From positions 74,193,001 through 74,257,000 of the forward strand of contig CM075349.1 of the NCBI GenBank assembly GCA_037693485.1: DNA of 64,000 bases. The letters are read 5' to 3'. The position numbers were made by a program, and so were the translations under genes. The stretch is from Kitagawia praeruptora. Its lineage: Eukaryota; Streptophyta; Magnoliopsida; Apiales; Apiaceae. Positions 45,478-58,599 of this stretch are shown piece after piece (the first letter of the stretch is position 1; the number at the start of each line of letters is the position of its first letter). The notes below the pieces were generated by a model, which saw nothing but the letters and a program-made list of their open reading frames with translations, made no database searches and was not told the DNA's origin.

Positions 45478-46916
45478 TGTTGGGAATTATGACTAAAACA
45501 GCAACATAGAGGCAGTTATATATCGTATTTAACAAGTCCAGGCCAAGCATACAATTAGCGAAACAAAACACGAAGGTAAAACACATGCATGTCAGTAACT
45601 GATAGAACAAAGAGAAGGCAGAAAACATACCAGTAGCCATAGCTATATTAGTATGTAGAACAAGTAAAACAAACAGCTGAGTCGTCAGGATTTGCTAGAA
45701 AGCCTGACTGCTCTTGAAGAGATAATTGCCCCCACTTACAACTGTGTTGGGATGCTTGCAACACCTCTCCCAGGATAAAACAGCTCCGAGCTAAATGATC
45801 ACAGTAATCAGAAAGCTCTACTTCGACTAGCACCTCAGTCGCCGGAAAAACCCTAAGTAATATATACTATAACAGGAGGAGAACAGAGAGTGTAGAGAAG
45901 ACAAGAGAATGTAGGGTGTGGTCTGTATATTCAGTGTGTACAGTATATAACAATCAGTAGCTTAGGTCTCTATTTATAGGAGAGACCAAACGTAACTGAT
46001 GCCACCCAATTAATATTGTAACTGCCGATTTACATTTAATAAAATGAAACGGCTGATTTAATAAAATCAAAACGGTTGATTTAATAAATCGTAACTGTTA
46101 CGTTATATTTATCCACACATATCAGTTTTTATTTTAATTATACGAATATATATATCATCAAATTCTGACCCAACATCAGGATCTGATCCATCAGGATTTT
46201 TCGTCCGTCAGGATCTGATGTCCATCAGTATTTGATCATTCATCAGGATCTGATACCGTCAGGACTTGAGGTCCATCAGTATTTGATCCAGCATCAGGAT
46301 CTGGTAGTACCTTCAGGATTTCATCAGGACTTGGCCCATCAGTATTAGATGCTTGACCAGTTACTGATTTATTCCAAGTACTGATCCCAATATATATATA
46401 TATATTCTAATTAAAATATTATTCAATCACAGAAATAAAATCCCTCGCCCAGGTCGCCTCACGTACGCGAGACGCCGAGACATTCGCCCAAATCGCCCTT
46501 CGACCGAGCCGACCCGAGTCGAGTCGAGTCGAGTCGAGTCGAGACGTGGCGTGGCGAGGCGAGGCGGGCGGCGGCGGCGCGCGCGCGCGTGTGTGTGTGT
46601 GCGCGTGGAGCACACAGTAACACCATGCACCATCATACACCTTAGTAGTTGTACACTACCCATGTGTGTGATTCTATATAAAGCCAACAACCCCCTTTAT
46701 TCATTTCAATGTGGGACAAATACACATTCTCATTTCAAGCTTATTCAAGCTACTAACTTCAACTCCATTTCTCTATGGGTTTCACTAAGAAAATTACTTA
46801 GACCCAAATATGAAAATTTAAGTCCTCATAACAAGGAACAATTTTCAATCGTTAAAATCCGGAATTTACATCAAGAACATAAAATACTTATGCTCTAAAA
46901 ACTCCATTTTCTAACA
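45478..46916 (-). repeat. LTR B of the copia array (shared middle LTR)
   Basis: 1,439 bp. Same ends as A. It has the full ATCAGGATCTGAT minisatellite, the additional block at about 46337-46388, and an expanded GAGTC run (46515-46540). Confidence 0.9.
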
Positions 46917-47440
46917 ATCCCCCACAAATCCATATAGAAATGTTTCAGGTTTTCCATCATGACTTGTTTTTCAGAGTCGGTACCCTTCCGGGTTTGAACC
47001 CTCCTAAGTCCCCTACTTCAATGATTACCGGATTCAGATGGAATGTTTCACCTTGAATCTTAATCCGTTTGGTGTAACCATGTTCCATAGACGACGACAA
47101 GTCAAAGGCTATGGTGCCAATCTACGGCTTTGAGACATTAATGGTCTTGTCTCGATCCTGTTCGTCGAATGTTTAAAGGAATAACCCTTCCCTCTAATTG
47201 CGACCACACAATTACATTCGCTTAGCTGGGCATCTCCAGAGATGTACTGCAACCATCTCGTCAAATGACTTGACCCCATTCAGAGTTATAATAACTCTTG
47301 CTATCTAGCAGTATCAGTACCTTCTAGGTTTTCAGGGGATAGACTCAGATACATCAGTATCAGCTATGTAGCAAAGGTACTATCAATTCATCCTTACAGC
47401 TTGTTATTACCACATTGAATACACTTCAAGGGATCTCCTC

Positions 47441-50400
47441 TCATGTGTATTGGGTTCCCACTGATGATGAACTATGATGGGTTGACAACCCCATCCCCAA
47501 CCTTGACTTAAGGACCACTGCAGGTTCCAGTCCTTTAGTTAAAGGATCAGCTGTATTATTCTGAGTTCCTATGAACTCTACAGCAATAATCCTATCAGAC
47601 ACTAAACCCCTAATAGACTTTAGTCTAACTTGGATGTGCCTCTTGGTTTTAGCATTATACTTTTTACTGCTAATCTTGTCGATAGTTGTTTTACTATCAC
47701 AATGAATAGCAAGCGCAGGAAGCGGTCTGCTTACTACAGGTATCGTGGACATAAGTCAATGTAACCATTCAGCCTCCGTCCCCGTGGCATCAAGCGCACA
47801 CAACTCAGCCTCAAAAGTAGACCGAGTTACTATAGTCTGTTTGGTCGACTTCCAGGATATTGCTCCCCCTGCTAAGGTGAACACGTATCCAGTCACTCCA
47901 TTGGAACCAGACTTCTTAGCTATCCAACTTGCATCACTGTACCCCTCAAGTACACCAGGAAATCTCCTATAGTGTAAACTTAGGTACATTGTGCCTTTCA
48001 GATATCTAAGTACTCTATCAAGAGCATCCCAATGAGTTCTGTTTGGACAGCTTGTATACCTAGCCAATTTAGACACAGAGTATGAAATATCTGGTCTAGT
48101 ACAGTTAGCAAGATACTGCAAACTCCCTATAATCTGAGAATACCTTAACTGAGACACAGGTACTCCTGAAGCATTCTTAACAAGGGCAACTTTAGGATCA
48201 TAGGGTGTACTAGCGATTCTACACTGTGAATAACCATATTTCTCAAGTATAGATTTCTCTATATAATGAGACTGCGATAAAGTTATTCCCTCAGCTGACT
48301 GTGTCAGTTTGAGACCAAGAATCACACTAGCCTCACCCAAATCCTTCATTTCAAAATGCCTTTTCAAGAAAGCTTTTGTCTCGTTAATTATCTCAAGATT
48401 GGTTCCAAACAATAGTATGTCATCAACATATAGGCACATGATGACACACTCACTACCTTTAACTTTAGTGTAGACACACTTATCACTTTCATTAATATCA
48501 TAACTGAACGGCACTATAGTTTCATCAAACTTTTTATGCCAATCCCTAGGAGCTTGTTTCAAGCCATAGATGGATTTGATCAACTTACATACTTTCCTTT
48601 CGTTACCAGATGCAACAAATCCCTCAGGCTGATCCATATAAATCTCTTCTTCAAGTTCACCATGAAGAAAAGCTGTCTTTACATCCATTTGATGGATGAT
48701 AAGACCATGTACGGAAGCCAATGCTACAAGCATTCGGATTGTTGTCATCCTAGCTACAGGAGAGTATGTATCAAAGTAATCAATACCCTCCATTTGCTTA
48801 AAACCCTTAGCTACCAGTCTAGCTTTGTACTTATCTATTGAGCCGTCAGGATTCAACTTCCTTTTAAATATCCATCTGCACCCGATAGTAGAACACCCAG
48901 GAGGGAGATCAACTAACTCCCATGTTCCGTTAGAAACAATAGAGTCAATTTCACTCTTTACAGCGCCCTTCCAGTGCCTAGACTCTGAAGAATCCATAGC
49001 ATGTCGGAAAGTTAAAGGTTCATCCTCGACATTGTAAGTGATAAAATCACTTCCAAAATCCTTGACTACCTTTGCACGCTTACTCCTTCGTGGTTCCTCT
49101 ACCTCCTTAGGAGTAGAGCTACTACTAGGTTCCGCCCCCACATTTGTCATCTTTTCCACATGATCAGGAATAGAACTTGATGTGTGAGTAGGTTCTTTAT
49201 TAGAAGTAACTAGAGGCATACCAGTCTTCATAGGGTAAACATCCTCAAAGAATGTAGCATCACGAAACTCAACTATCGTATTTGCCACTATACCATCTAT
49301 GTCAGATTTTAATACTAAAAATCTCATAGCTGTAGTGGTCTCAAGATAGCCCAGAAAGATACAATCAACAGTCTTCGGACCTAGTTTCTTTCTCTTGTGT
49401 TCAGGGACAAGTACCTTAGCAAGGCACCCCCACACACGAAGATACTTAAGACTAGTCTTCTTGCTCTTCCATAACTCATAGGGTGTCTTATCCATGTGTT
49501 TCAGAGGAACTCTATTCAGAATATGGCAAGCCGTATTCAGAGCTTCTCCCCACATGTATTTAGGCAACCCAGAATTAATAAGCATACTATTAATCATATC
49601 TTTAAATGTTCTGTTCTTTCGCTCAGCAACCCCATTAGACTCAGGTGTGTATGGTGGTGTAACTTCATGAACTATACCATTGCTTGCACAAAATTCATTA
49701 AAAGCGTTACTCGTATACTCACCACCTCTATCAGATCTCAACCTTTTAAGTACCTTACTAGTTTGTTTTTCTACTTCAGTTTTATATATAATGAATTTAC
49801 TAAGTGCTTCATCCTTATGTCTAAGTAAATAAACATAACAGTATCTACTACTATCATCTATAAAGGTAATGAAGTATCTAAAATGGTCCTTAGTCAACAC
49901 ACCACCAAATTCACAAATATCAGTGTGTACTAAATCTAACAAGTTTGAATCCCTAACAATATTATGAAAAGGTTTCCTTATTTGTTTAGCAGACACACAT
50001 ACTTGACATTTAGAATTCTTTTCTATAGTGTGTTTTGGAATCAACTCTAAGTTCATCATATTTTTAAGAGCACCAAAATTTAAGTGACCAAGTCTAGCAT
50101 GCCATAAAGTTGAAGATTCAACATAGTTAACAGAAGGAGTAATCTTATTAAAAGCACCCAAAACGGGCTCATCATTTATTACAAACAAACCATTAGCTAC
50201 TAAACAGCTTCCACTTATTATATTTCTACGCATGTCGGGAACATGATGCACTCTCGTCAGGGATAGAATACGACCCGAAGGAAACTTCAAGTCCACGTTT
50301 CCTATTCCATGTACTTGAGCAGCACTTGCGTTCCCCATCGTCACTGTCAAGCTATGACTCTGTTGATAAGATACAAATAAACTAATGTCAGCACAAATAT

Positions 50401-51466
50401 GCACATTAGCTCCAGTATCAATCAACCATTCATTTGACAGGTAAGTGGAAAATAGTACAGGGTTGTAGGTAACATACCGGTCTTCGTTGGTTTCAGAAGC
50501 CAAAGCCTCACCAACAACCATGTTCGCTACAGGCCCACTTGAGGTTCCAAGCACAGCATTCGCTTGAGCTACCCCCTCGGCTTTCTTTGCTCTCTTTGTA
50601 GGGCAGTCCTTACTCCAGTGCCCAACCTGCCCACAAGACCAACATGGTTTGTTTGCCTTTGGTTTCTTGGCCTTATCCTTGTCACTCTTAGGTTTATTAC
50701 TATTACCCTTCTTTGAGACAGCCTTCCTTTTCTGTCCTACAGTTGCTACGTTTACCTTCGAACTTCCATGCTCAGTTGGCATCACATGTCCCTGTTTGGA
50801 CTTGTGTTGTTCTTGCACCGAGATGTCCAGCATAAGGTTGGTCCAGGTGATCTCTCCTTTCTGTCTTTTCAGGGAGAGAGAGAACTCTTCCCAAGACTTT
50901 GGAAGCTTTTCAATCACACTCATCACCTTAAAATTTTCCGGGAGGTCCATTCCAGACTCCTTCAAAGCATGCACTATCATCTCGAATTCATGCACTTGCT
51001 CAGTCATGGACTTATTGTCCACCAGCTTGAAATCAAGGAACCTAGCCACAGAATACTTTTCCAGACCTTGTGAGTCAGTATTATGTGTCTGGTCCAGCTT
51101 CTCCCATAAGAGTTTTGCGGTGTAGGCATCAGAGGAGTACACATCAAACAATGTGTTGGTTAGAGCAGCCAGAATTGCTGCCCTAGCAACCCCATCCTTC
51201 TCAGCCCACTTCGCATAACTCTTAACTGATTCAGCCTTCTCTTGATCCACAACTGGCTTCTCATATTCCACAACAGGCCATAGACCCTTTACAGTCAACC
51301 ACAACTTCATCCTTTTCTGCCAACGAGAAAAGCCAACGCCCCCATTGAATTTTTCAGGCAAGCCAGTCAATTCAACGGGTTGTGGAAAACTGTAAGTGGT
51401 CCAATCAATGACCCCAGCAGATGCAACCGAACTACCACTAGCAGGAATTTCACTCTCGTTAACCAT
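47441..51466 (-). pseudogene. copia gag-pol, right copy, broken only in RNase H
   Basis: Start at ATG 51466; the open frame reaches back into LTR C (to 51667) but family and copy comparison favour 51466. All domains as in the left copy, uninterrupted through integrase and the YVDD reverse transcriptase. A single GGA-to-TGA change creates a stop at 47756-47758 after EAEWLH in RNase H; the remaining 103 residues continue in frame to 47441. The left copy has Gly here. Confidence 0.9.
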
Positions 51467-51504
51467 TATGCTAAATACTATATAACAAATTATCTCTTCA
51501 AGAA

Positions 51505-52813
51505 TGTTGGGAATTATGACTAAAACAGCAACATAGAGGCAGTTATATATCGTATTTAACAGGTCCAGGCCAAGCATACAATTAGCGAAATAAAACACGA
51601 AGGTAAAACACATGCATGTCAGTAACTGATAGAACAAAGAGAAGGCAGAAAACATACCAGTAGCCATAGCTATATCAGTATGTAGAACAAGTAAAACAAA
51701 CAGCTGAGTCGTCAGGATTTGCTAGAAAGCCTGACTGCTCTTGAAGAGATAATTGCCCCCACTTACAACTGTGTTGGGATGCTTGCAACACCTCTCCCAG
51801 GATAAAACAGCTCCGAGCTAAATGATCACAGTAATCAGAAAGCTCTACTTCGACTAGCACCTCAATCGCCGGAAAAACCCTAAGTAATATATACTATAAC
51901 AGGAGGAGAACAGAGAGTGTAGAGAAGACAAGAGAATGTAGGGTGTGGTCTGTATATTCAGTGTGTACAGTATATAACAATCAGTAGCTTAGGTCTCTAT
52001 TTATAGGAGAGACCAAACGTAACTGATGCCACCCAATTAATATTGTAACTGCCGATTTACATTTAATAAAATGAAACGGCTGATTTAATAAAATCAAAAC
52101 GGTTGATTTAATAAATCGTAACTGTTACGTTATATTTATCCACACATATCAGTTTTTATTTTAATTATACGAATATATATCAGGATTTTTCGTCCGTCAG
52201 GACTTGAGGTCCATCAGTATTTGATCCAGCATCAGGATCTGGTAGTACCTTCAGGATTTCATCAGGACTTGGCCCATCAGTATTAGATGTCTGACCAGTT
52301 ACTGATTTATTCCAAGTACTGATCCCAATATATATATATATATATTCTAATTAAAATATTATTCAATCACAGAAATAAAATCCCTCGCCCAGGTCGCCTC
52401 GCGTACGCGAGACGCCGAGACATTCGCCCAAATCGCCCTTCGACCGAGCCGACCCGAGACGAGACGTGGCGTGGCGAGGCGAGCGGCGGCGGCGCGCGTG
52501 TGTGGAGCACACAGTAACACCATGCACCATCATACACCTTAGTAGTTGTACACTACCCATGTGTGTGATTCTATATAAAGCCAACAACCCCCTTTATTCA
52601 TTTCAATGTGGGACAAATACACATTCTCATTTCAAGCTTATTCAAGCTACTAACTTCAACTCCATTTCTCTATGGGTTTCACTAAGAAAATTACTTAGAC
52701 CCAAATATGAAAATTTAAGTCCTCATAACAAGGAACAATTTTCAATCGTTAAAATCCGAAATTTACATCAAGAACATAAAATAGTTATGCTCTAAAAACT
52801 CCATTTTCTAACA
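51505..52813 (-). repeat. LTR C of the copia array (5' LTR)
   Basis: 1,309 bp. Same ends. It has lost about 100 bp of the minisatellite (near 52180) and part of the GC-rich patch, but keeps the block missing from A. Confidence 0.9.
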
Positions 52814-52818
52814 GTAAG

Positions 52819-53822
52819 ACCAGCTATGTGGACATGTTAGGCTGTTTAGCCGCTGTGTTGGATTGTTGGTGTTTTTGTTTAAAATACTGTGCCGCTTTAT
52901 TTATGCCTAAAATTTAAACAGTTGTTTTGTGTTACAAATATTTCATAAACTGCTTTATCTGTGTACTACAATGCGAGTCACGCTAAGTTTGTCATAGCAG
53001 TAACTGAAAGCAATCAACTGGTGCATCATGTGCACCTCTCATGATCAAAGAACTTATTGCAATCTCAGCATAATTTTTATAAATGTTTGGAGTGCAGAAC
53101 TGTTTCACTTGAGATGATGAAGAGTAATCTGTTCATTGCATCCTCCACAAAGATCATCAGATATTACATGGCTTGTTTCAATGCTACATATTTTGATAAT
53201 CAAACTTCAATAATAAAAGTCTTGTTCAAGTTTTGCTTAAAAACATCTGAAGTATCTGGTGCACCGCACATACATGTCCGTGGAAAATTTGTACTATGGC
53301 TATTAATTTTATACTACTACGTATAACAAATTAGCTATAACAACAATCTTTCCAGTGTTAAATGAACTCTAATGCAATCATCTTGTTCCTCCCTCAGTGT
53401 TGAAATGAACTCTTAACTCAAATGATGACAATGGTTCTTAAATCAAATGATGACAATGGTTCTTAAAACAGAGTATACCAGAAGGCATTTTGACTACTGC
53501 TCTACCCTGCTACTCTTGCACGGTTGCACCTCCCAACAACTTTTCCCAATTATTAATCTCTTCTCTCTCCCTCAACACCTGATGCAATTTACCATAGCAA
53601 CTTTGTAGTAGCCTTCTCTGATCATTTTTCCAACCAAAAACAATATTCTCTGCATTACTAAATATGAACAGAACATAGATTTAATTTCCCCTGCCTCTTC
53701 TTACAACTTTCCACCATTTTCATTTTCTGTCCCTCTTCATCTCTATAGCCCTTCTTCTTTTAGGCTGAAAAAACAACCATTATCATAGTTATTTAACCAC
53801 TCATTATGAATATACATATATA
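52819..53822. other. Continuation of the UGT downstream flank, no gene seen
   Basis: Sequence following the array's target duplication is the continuation of the flank before 39519. Only short ORFs. A small direct duplication of about 25 bp (AAATGATGACAATGGTTCTTAAA) occurs at about 53420-53467. Confidence 0.5.
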
Positions 53823-54105
53823 CTCCCTCTGTCCCGATAGTTTCTTTACATGGGGGCTGGGCACGGAGACCAAGGATAGTGGATGTAATATTGTTAAAAT
53901 AAATGAAGTAGTGGGTGTAATAGTGATTTTATTGTTAAAATAAATGAAGTAGTGGGTGTAATAGTATAAAGTGTTGAAAAAGTGGAGTGAAGTAGTGGAT
54001 GTAATAATATATTTTATTGTTAAAAGTTACTATTTTTAGTAATGTAAAGAATTGGTGGGGCGTCCCAAAAAGGAAATTGTAAAGAAATGGATGGGACAGA
54101 GGGAG
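53823..54105. mobile_element. Stowaway-type MITE (Tc1/mariner)
   Basis: 283 bp, ends CTCCCTCTGTCCC and GGGACAGAGGGAG, flanked by TA on both sides (53821-53822, 54106-54107), the classic Stowaway features. Confidence 0.9.
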
Positions 54106-54178
54106 TAATATGTAAATGAATCTGTAAATTAAATCCACAAACAGAACAAAGAATGATGACATACAAAAAGTGAGTATG

Positions 54179-54220
54179 TGTTGAGACATTATAATATTGA
54201 GATATTATAATGTCTCAACA
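54179..54220. repeat. 17-bp perfect inverted repeat, 8-base loop
   Basis: TGTTGAGACATTATAAT and its exact complement surround ATTGAGAT. It lies about 400 bp before the polygalacturonase pseudogene. Confidence 0.85.
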
Positions 54221-54619
54221 GTATGCCATCCTCATTCTGCACTAACTGTGTTTTTCTTCTGTTTTGCTTCTTCCACCAGCTCTAAACTTAGATGGAACTC
54301 CCCTACTTTCTTTTTATACTCCCTTCTTCGTGACCCAATATCAGTTTTCGAAAATCGGAACTACAATGACATAACTCCATATTTATGGACATTGGACTGG
54401 CATAAGTTGTGGCCAAGTTGCCTCAAGCCCAACCGACAATTTTCGAGTCACGAGTCTAGTTACATCTAATAAGATTAGAAGTAGTATTTTTTTTATAATC
54501 CAAATACACCCATGGCTTCAAACCTGTATAAATTAGGGTGAACTCTAGTTTTAATTCTTCATTGGTTGTCTAATCAATCTCTAGTAGATACGAAGAGATA
54601 TACTTGTTAAATTTACAGA
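54221..54619. other. 5' flank of the polygalacturonase pseudogene
   Basis: No gene. Probably the former promoter; nothing distinct recognised. Confidence 0.4.
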
Positions 54620-55807
54620 ATGAAGTGGTTTCTTACCCTTATATCAGTGAGTTTTCTTCCACTAGTTTTGACGCAACTGGTCATAGATAATGTTCTCTCC
54701 CACGGTGCAATCAGAGATGGCTTAAAGATGACACTGGAAGTTTTTTGAAAGCATGGGAAGCAACATGCAAATAATCTTCCTCATCACTAACCCTGCACTT
54801 CCTCCAAATCTTATGTTTCCAAATCATTCCTTGCTTTTTAAAGCCCATACAATCCCGGAGTTATAAGTCAGTTAAATAGCACCATAACAGCACTAAGTGA
54901 ACACCCCTACTAAAACCTGGAGGTCTTATTCCACTGATTTTAAGGATGCGCTCATCTTATTTGATGATCTTGAAATCTCTGGTTCCGAAACACTATCTGG
55001 ACATGGCCAAAAATGGTCGGACATGAAGGGAAAAACCGCCTGCTGCCTTCAGGATTTTAAATTTTAAGAATGTTAGACTTAGGGGGTTAAGGTTTAAGGA
55101 CAATCCTCAGATGCATTGTGCTTGATGGGTAAAATCTGGGTACATCTCCAACTTAAAGAGAGAGGCAGAGGCACCCGAGTCATAGCCCTAAAACCGACAG
55201 CATTCATATCAGAGAGTCCAGTAATGTGCATTTTCTACATTCACCATTGTACACTGGGTATCAATGGGAATGGGAGGTGGGTCTAAAAACCTGGAAATCA
55301 TATATATTGTATGTGGGTAGGGCATGGTGCAGGTATAGGGTGTTTAGGAAACATGATGGAGAGAATGCTGAAGTAGAAGATGTTGAAATAAAAGATGTGT
55401 TCACCAACACTACCAACGGTGACAATTAGCAAAAAAAACACTACCAACAGTGTTAATATGAATACACGGTAGGGAGGAAAAGGATATGCTCGGAACATAT
55501 AATGTGAGCATGTACTCTGTCAACGATTCGATAATCCCATTATCATTGATAAATTCTATTCTGATCATGAAATATTCTAGATCATAATTCAGCCGTGATT
55601 CTGTTAAGGTGAGTAAGGTGACACGTAGGAATGTAATGGGGACTTCAAAAAGAAAGACAGCGGTGAAGATAGACTGCAGCAAGACGCTGCCAATCTGCCA
55701 TTCAAGGAAATACTGAAATTGTGTTGAATAATGTACACTATTAAGGTTGGCCATGACAAGAATAGAGCTTCATCTTATTGCTGCAGTGTCAAAGGCCAAG
55801 TAAGAGG

Positions 55808-56186
55808 TGTTGGAGGTCCATCTATCTAGCCCATTTATTTGGGCCCAAGGTGAAGCCCAACGCTCGCACCGAATGACTAAGGCCCCATGATGGTATAACA
55901 GTCGTGGCCCGACTAGGTCACACGATGACCACCTCTAGGAGGTTAATCCACGATCTCAACACGAGGGAGGAGAGACCGAAGAGAGTAAATAAATAATCAG
56001 GTTCTATTTTTCATTCAATCACGGACACAATTTTACACAACACAAACACTCTGCGTTTAATATTACTCATCCAAAACCAGTTAACTTATTCTCACACCGG
56101 AGGTGAATCGGGGGGCCACACCCTCGCATTCTTCTTCAATTGCAGGTCCGACCGAACGGATACACTGACGGAAACTGGTTGTAACA
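55808..56186 (+). repeat. 5' LTR of the young element
   Basis: Starts TGTTGGAGGT, ends GGTTGTAACA. One difference from the 3' LTR (A at 56069, T at 60285). Confidence 0.95.
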
Positions 56187-56188
56187 TT

Positions 56189-56206
56189 TGGCGCCGTCCG
56201 TGGGAA
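56189..56206 (+). other. Primer binding site of the young element
   Basis: TGGCGCCGTCCGTGGGAA two bases after the LTR. Confidence 0.8.
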
Positions 56207-57112
56207 CGTAGAAGTGATCTTGTTAGTGTGAATCTGCCTCTGATGCAAGCGGGATCCGTGTGCCATCACACGAGGGTAAACCTACTGATACCGGTTGAGC
56301 AGCCTCTATGCCTTGGGTGCTACAAATCGCCACTGGTGAAGGCTTGGACACTTTGTAAATATCAAAGTGAAAACCATAATTGTCGTTTGCCAATCAAGCC
56401 GACAACGTGGCTTCCCACTCCATTCGCACTTAACACCAAGATGAATCAACTCCACGAAAACTGGTCACTCTTGGTACTGGCATAACTCAGTAGGACTTGG
56501 ACTAAAATAAAAAGAGGTAATGACTGCATGTACAATGTCCTGCAGCTAAGGTACGGGCTTTAACTAGTTCTCTGAGAAATCTGATATTCATATAATCATA
56601 TCATACGCCCCTGTAATTACTCGATTGACGTAAACATGAGCGAAAGTTGTAATAGAATATTATATGATTGGTTCACATTTATTAACCTACTATCTCAAGT
56701 CTAAATTACTGAGCCTGGAAAATATATCCTTTGACAATTTTATATTATATGGGAAAGATTTGTGATCAACACCACATCACTGGCCAACATAAGCATGTTA
56801 TCAGCTATATATCCATGGCAAGTAGCATATGTATGTCATATCTATAGATCATGTGCTCATAATTTTGTTCCAGAATTAAATTAGCATGCAGATGGTGAAA
56901 GCATCCAGAAGCTTATCCAGTTCTTGACCAAAAGGGGTCTGAAACTCATAGGAAAAGCTATTCCTAGATTAAATGTGCAAGCAGCTGGGCACAACTAGCA
57001 CTGTACAGGAGAAAGAATCACGGCTATTCAACGCAGCATACAAGAAAAGGAAAAAAATTCAGATGAATAAAGGCCTAATTCGCAGAAGTAAAGTGACACT
57101 ACGGAAGTAAAT

Positions 57113-57600
57113 TTCTATTCTTTTCCAAGGTTGCCAATGCTGATTCCATGTCCAGATCCACAAATCACATCATGTATGAATATGCCCGAACACCCAGTCT
57201 GAATAGAAATGCAATCATCTCCTGTGTACAAACTACTAGGTTTGCCTACCGCATGCAAGATTGCTGTTGTGGATTAACACATTTTGGGAGTTCTGAAGGT
57301 GGATTTCGCCTGTATTCGGGCTGTCACCTGGAGATGAGACAGTGATGCCAAAAACCTGAACCGCTGTGCAGTCATCAAATTTGAGTATGCAAGCAATCCC
57401 CAGAGATGGCAATAACACGAAAATGATTTGAACTAGGCACTTACCAAATCTAGACAATTAGCAATGCAGTTACAACCAGGAATTTGGAACATCCTCGGTT
57501 GAACCCTCTCATGTGTTAAGTATTTGCTTAAGAAATGTATAGCAGAGAGAGATGCTTGGTTCCATTGCTGGTGATGGCAGGTTTATATAAAGGTGCATGT
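57113..57600 (-). pseudogene. Captured polygalacturonase fragment inside the LTR element
   Basis: Minus strand: KFDDCTAVQVFGITVSSPGD, SPNTGEIHLQNSQNVLIHNS, NLACG, then after a short disrupted stretch GDDCISIQTGC and CGSGHGISIGNLG. These match the catalytic core of an exo-type polygalacturonase distinct from the gene at 24489. NTDG has become NTGE. A TATA-like TTTATATAAAC on the minus strand (about 57580-57592) suggests that promoter sequence was captured too. Confidence 0.75.
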
Positions 57601-58599
57601 AAGATTCACTATGCACTCACAAGTCAAATGCAGAATACAAAAACATAAAGATGAGGTTACTTGCCACTGTAGCTAGCAAATGGTTACGAGAAGAATATAA
57701 ACAAAAAACCAGAATGGGGTAAAAGCAGTCGGGTTCTTGGCGGCTAGCTTCGATCCGACCAAAGGTACATTTTCTCAGATTTAGTACGTTGTTTTGTTTA
57801 AGTGCATTTATTTGAACCAAGTACATTCATTCGGATTTAGCACATTAATAGAACAAATTAGTAAGCAAAGTACTATTCAGGGGAGTATCCCGAAGAAGAT
57901 AGGAACTTGCTTATAACATCCAAGGGGAATAATTACCTCGAAGCGGAACAAATCTTTAAGACACCATACAATGACATTCGTGACTTATAATTTAAGTAGG
58001 GAAGTTGCACCAATCTGCCATAACTACTTGAATCATTGCATCCCTAAAATACTGGGGGAGAATAAGCTAAGGTACCGAATACCGAAGATGCGTAAATGTC
58101 GAAGAAGCATGATTTAAGAAATTACGCTGAGGCGAAACATTAAATACAAAGCCCTAGCTAATTATGCGCCCTTATAATTGTTTCAGTATTTAAGTCACTT
58201 GACAAATAATTAAGGCCGAGAGGCCGAAGATGCATCGATAAGCTAGGATATGGCCAAAGTACATTTAATGTTAATATAACTAAGTACATTAAAAAAGGTT
58301 TAACGGTCCCATATTTGGGGCCGATCGAACAAAATGTGGGTCCTTATAAAATGTTATGGTATTTAAGTTACTTTGACATAATTAAGGCCGGGAGGAAAAA
58401 CTTTTCACCGACCTAAGAGGACCTTAATTATTTACAAACCCCTCGCTGGGGAGCGGCTAGGTTACGACCGAAGATGCCCAATCAACAATTAAGCGATTAG
58501 GGACAGTTAATCGTCTGAACGAACCCATGTTTGGGGCCGACCAATAAAAACATGAGTCCCTATGATTATTTTAGTATTTAAGCTACTATGACGTAATTA

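Larger units (their letters stand above)
39524..52813 (-). mobile_element. Tandem Ty1/copia array: three LTRs, two internal regions
   Basis: LTR (39524-40889), internal region (40890-45477), LTR (45478-46916), internal region (46917-51504), LTR (51505-52813); both internal regions are 4,588 bp and nearly identical. The whole array is flanked by a single 5-bp duplication, GTAAG (39519-39523, 52814-52818), with none at the middle LTR, so it derives from one insertion enlarged by LTR-LTR unequal recombination or from a tandem intermediate. The element reads on the minus strand, with a polypurine tract (TTTGTGGGGGAT) before each downstream LTR. Confidence 0.95.

Noticed and set aside
51467..51667. 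N-terminal extension of the right copia ORF
   Set aside because: It lies in the LTR and short non-coding leader; the gag start at 51466 is shared with the other copy.
55226..55754. Short ORFs on both strands
   Set aside because: Shadows of the decayed polygalacturonase sequence.
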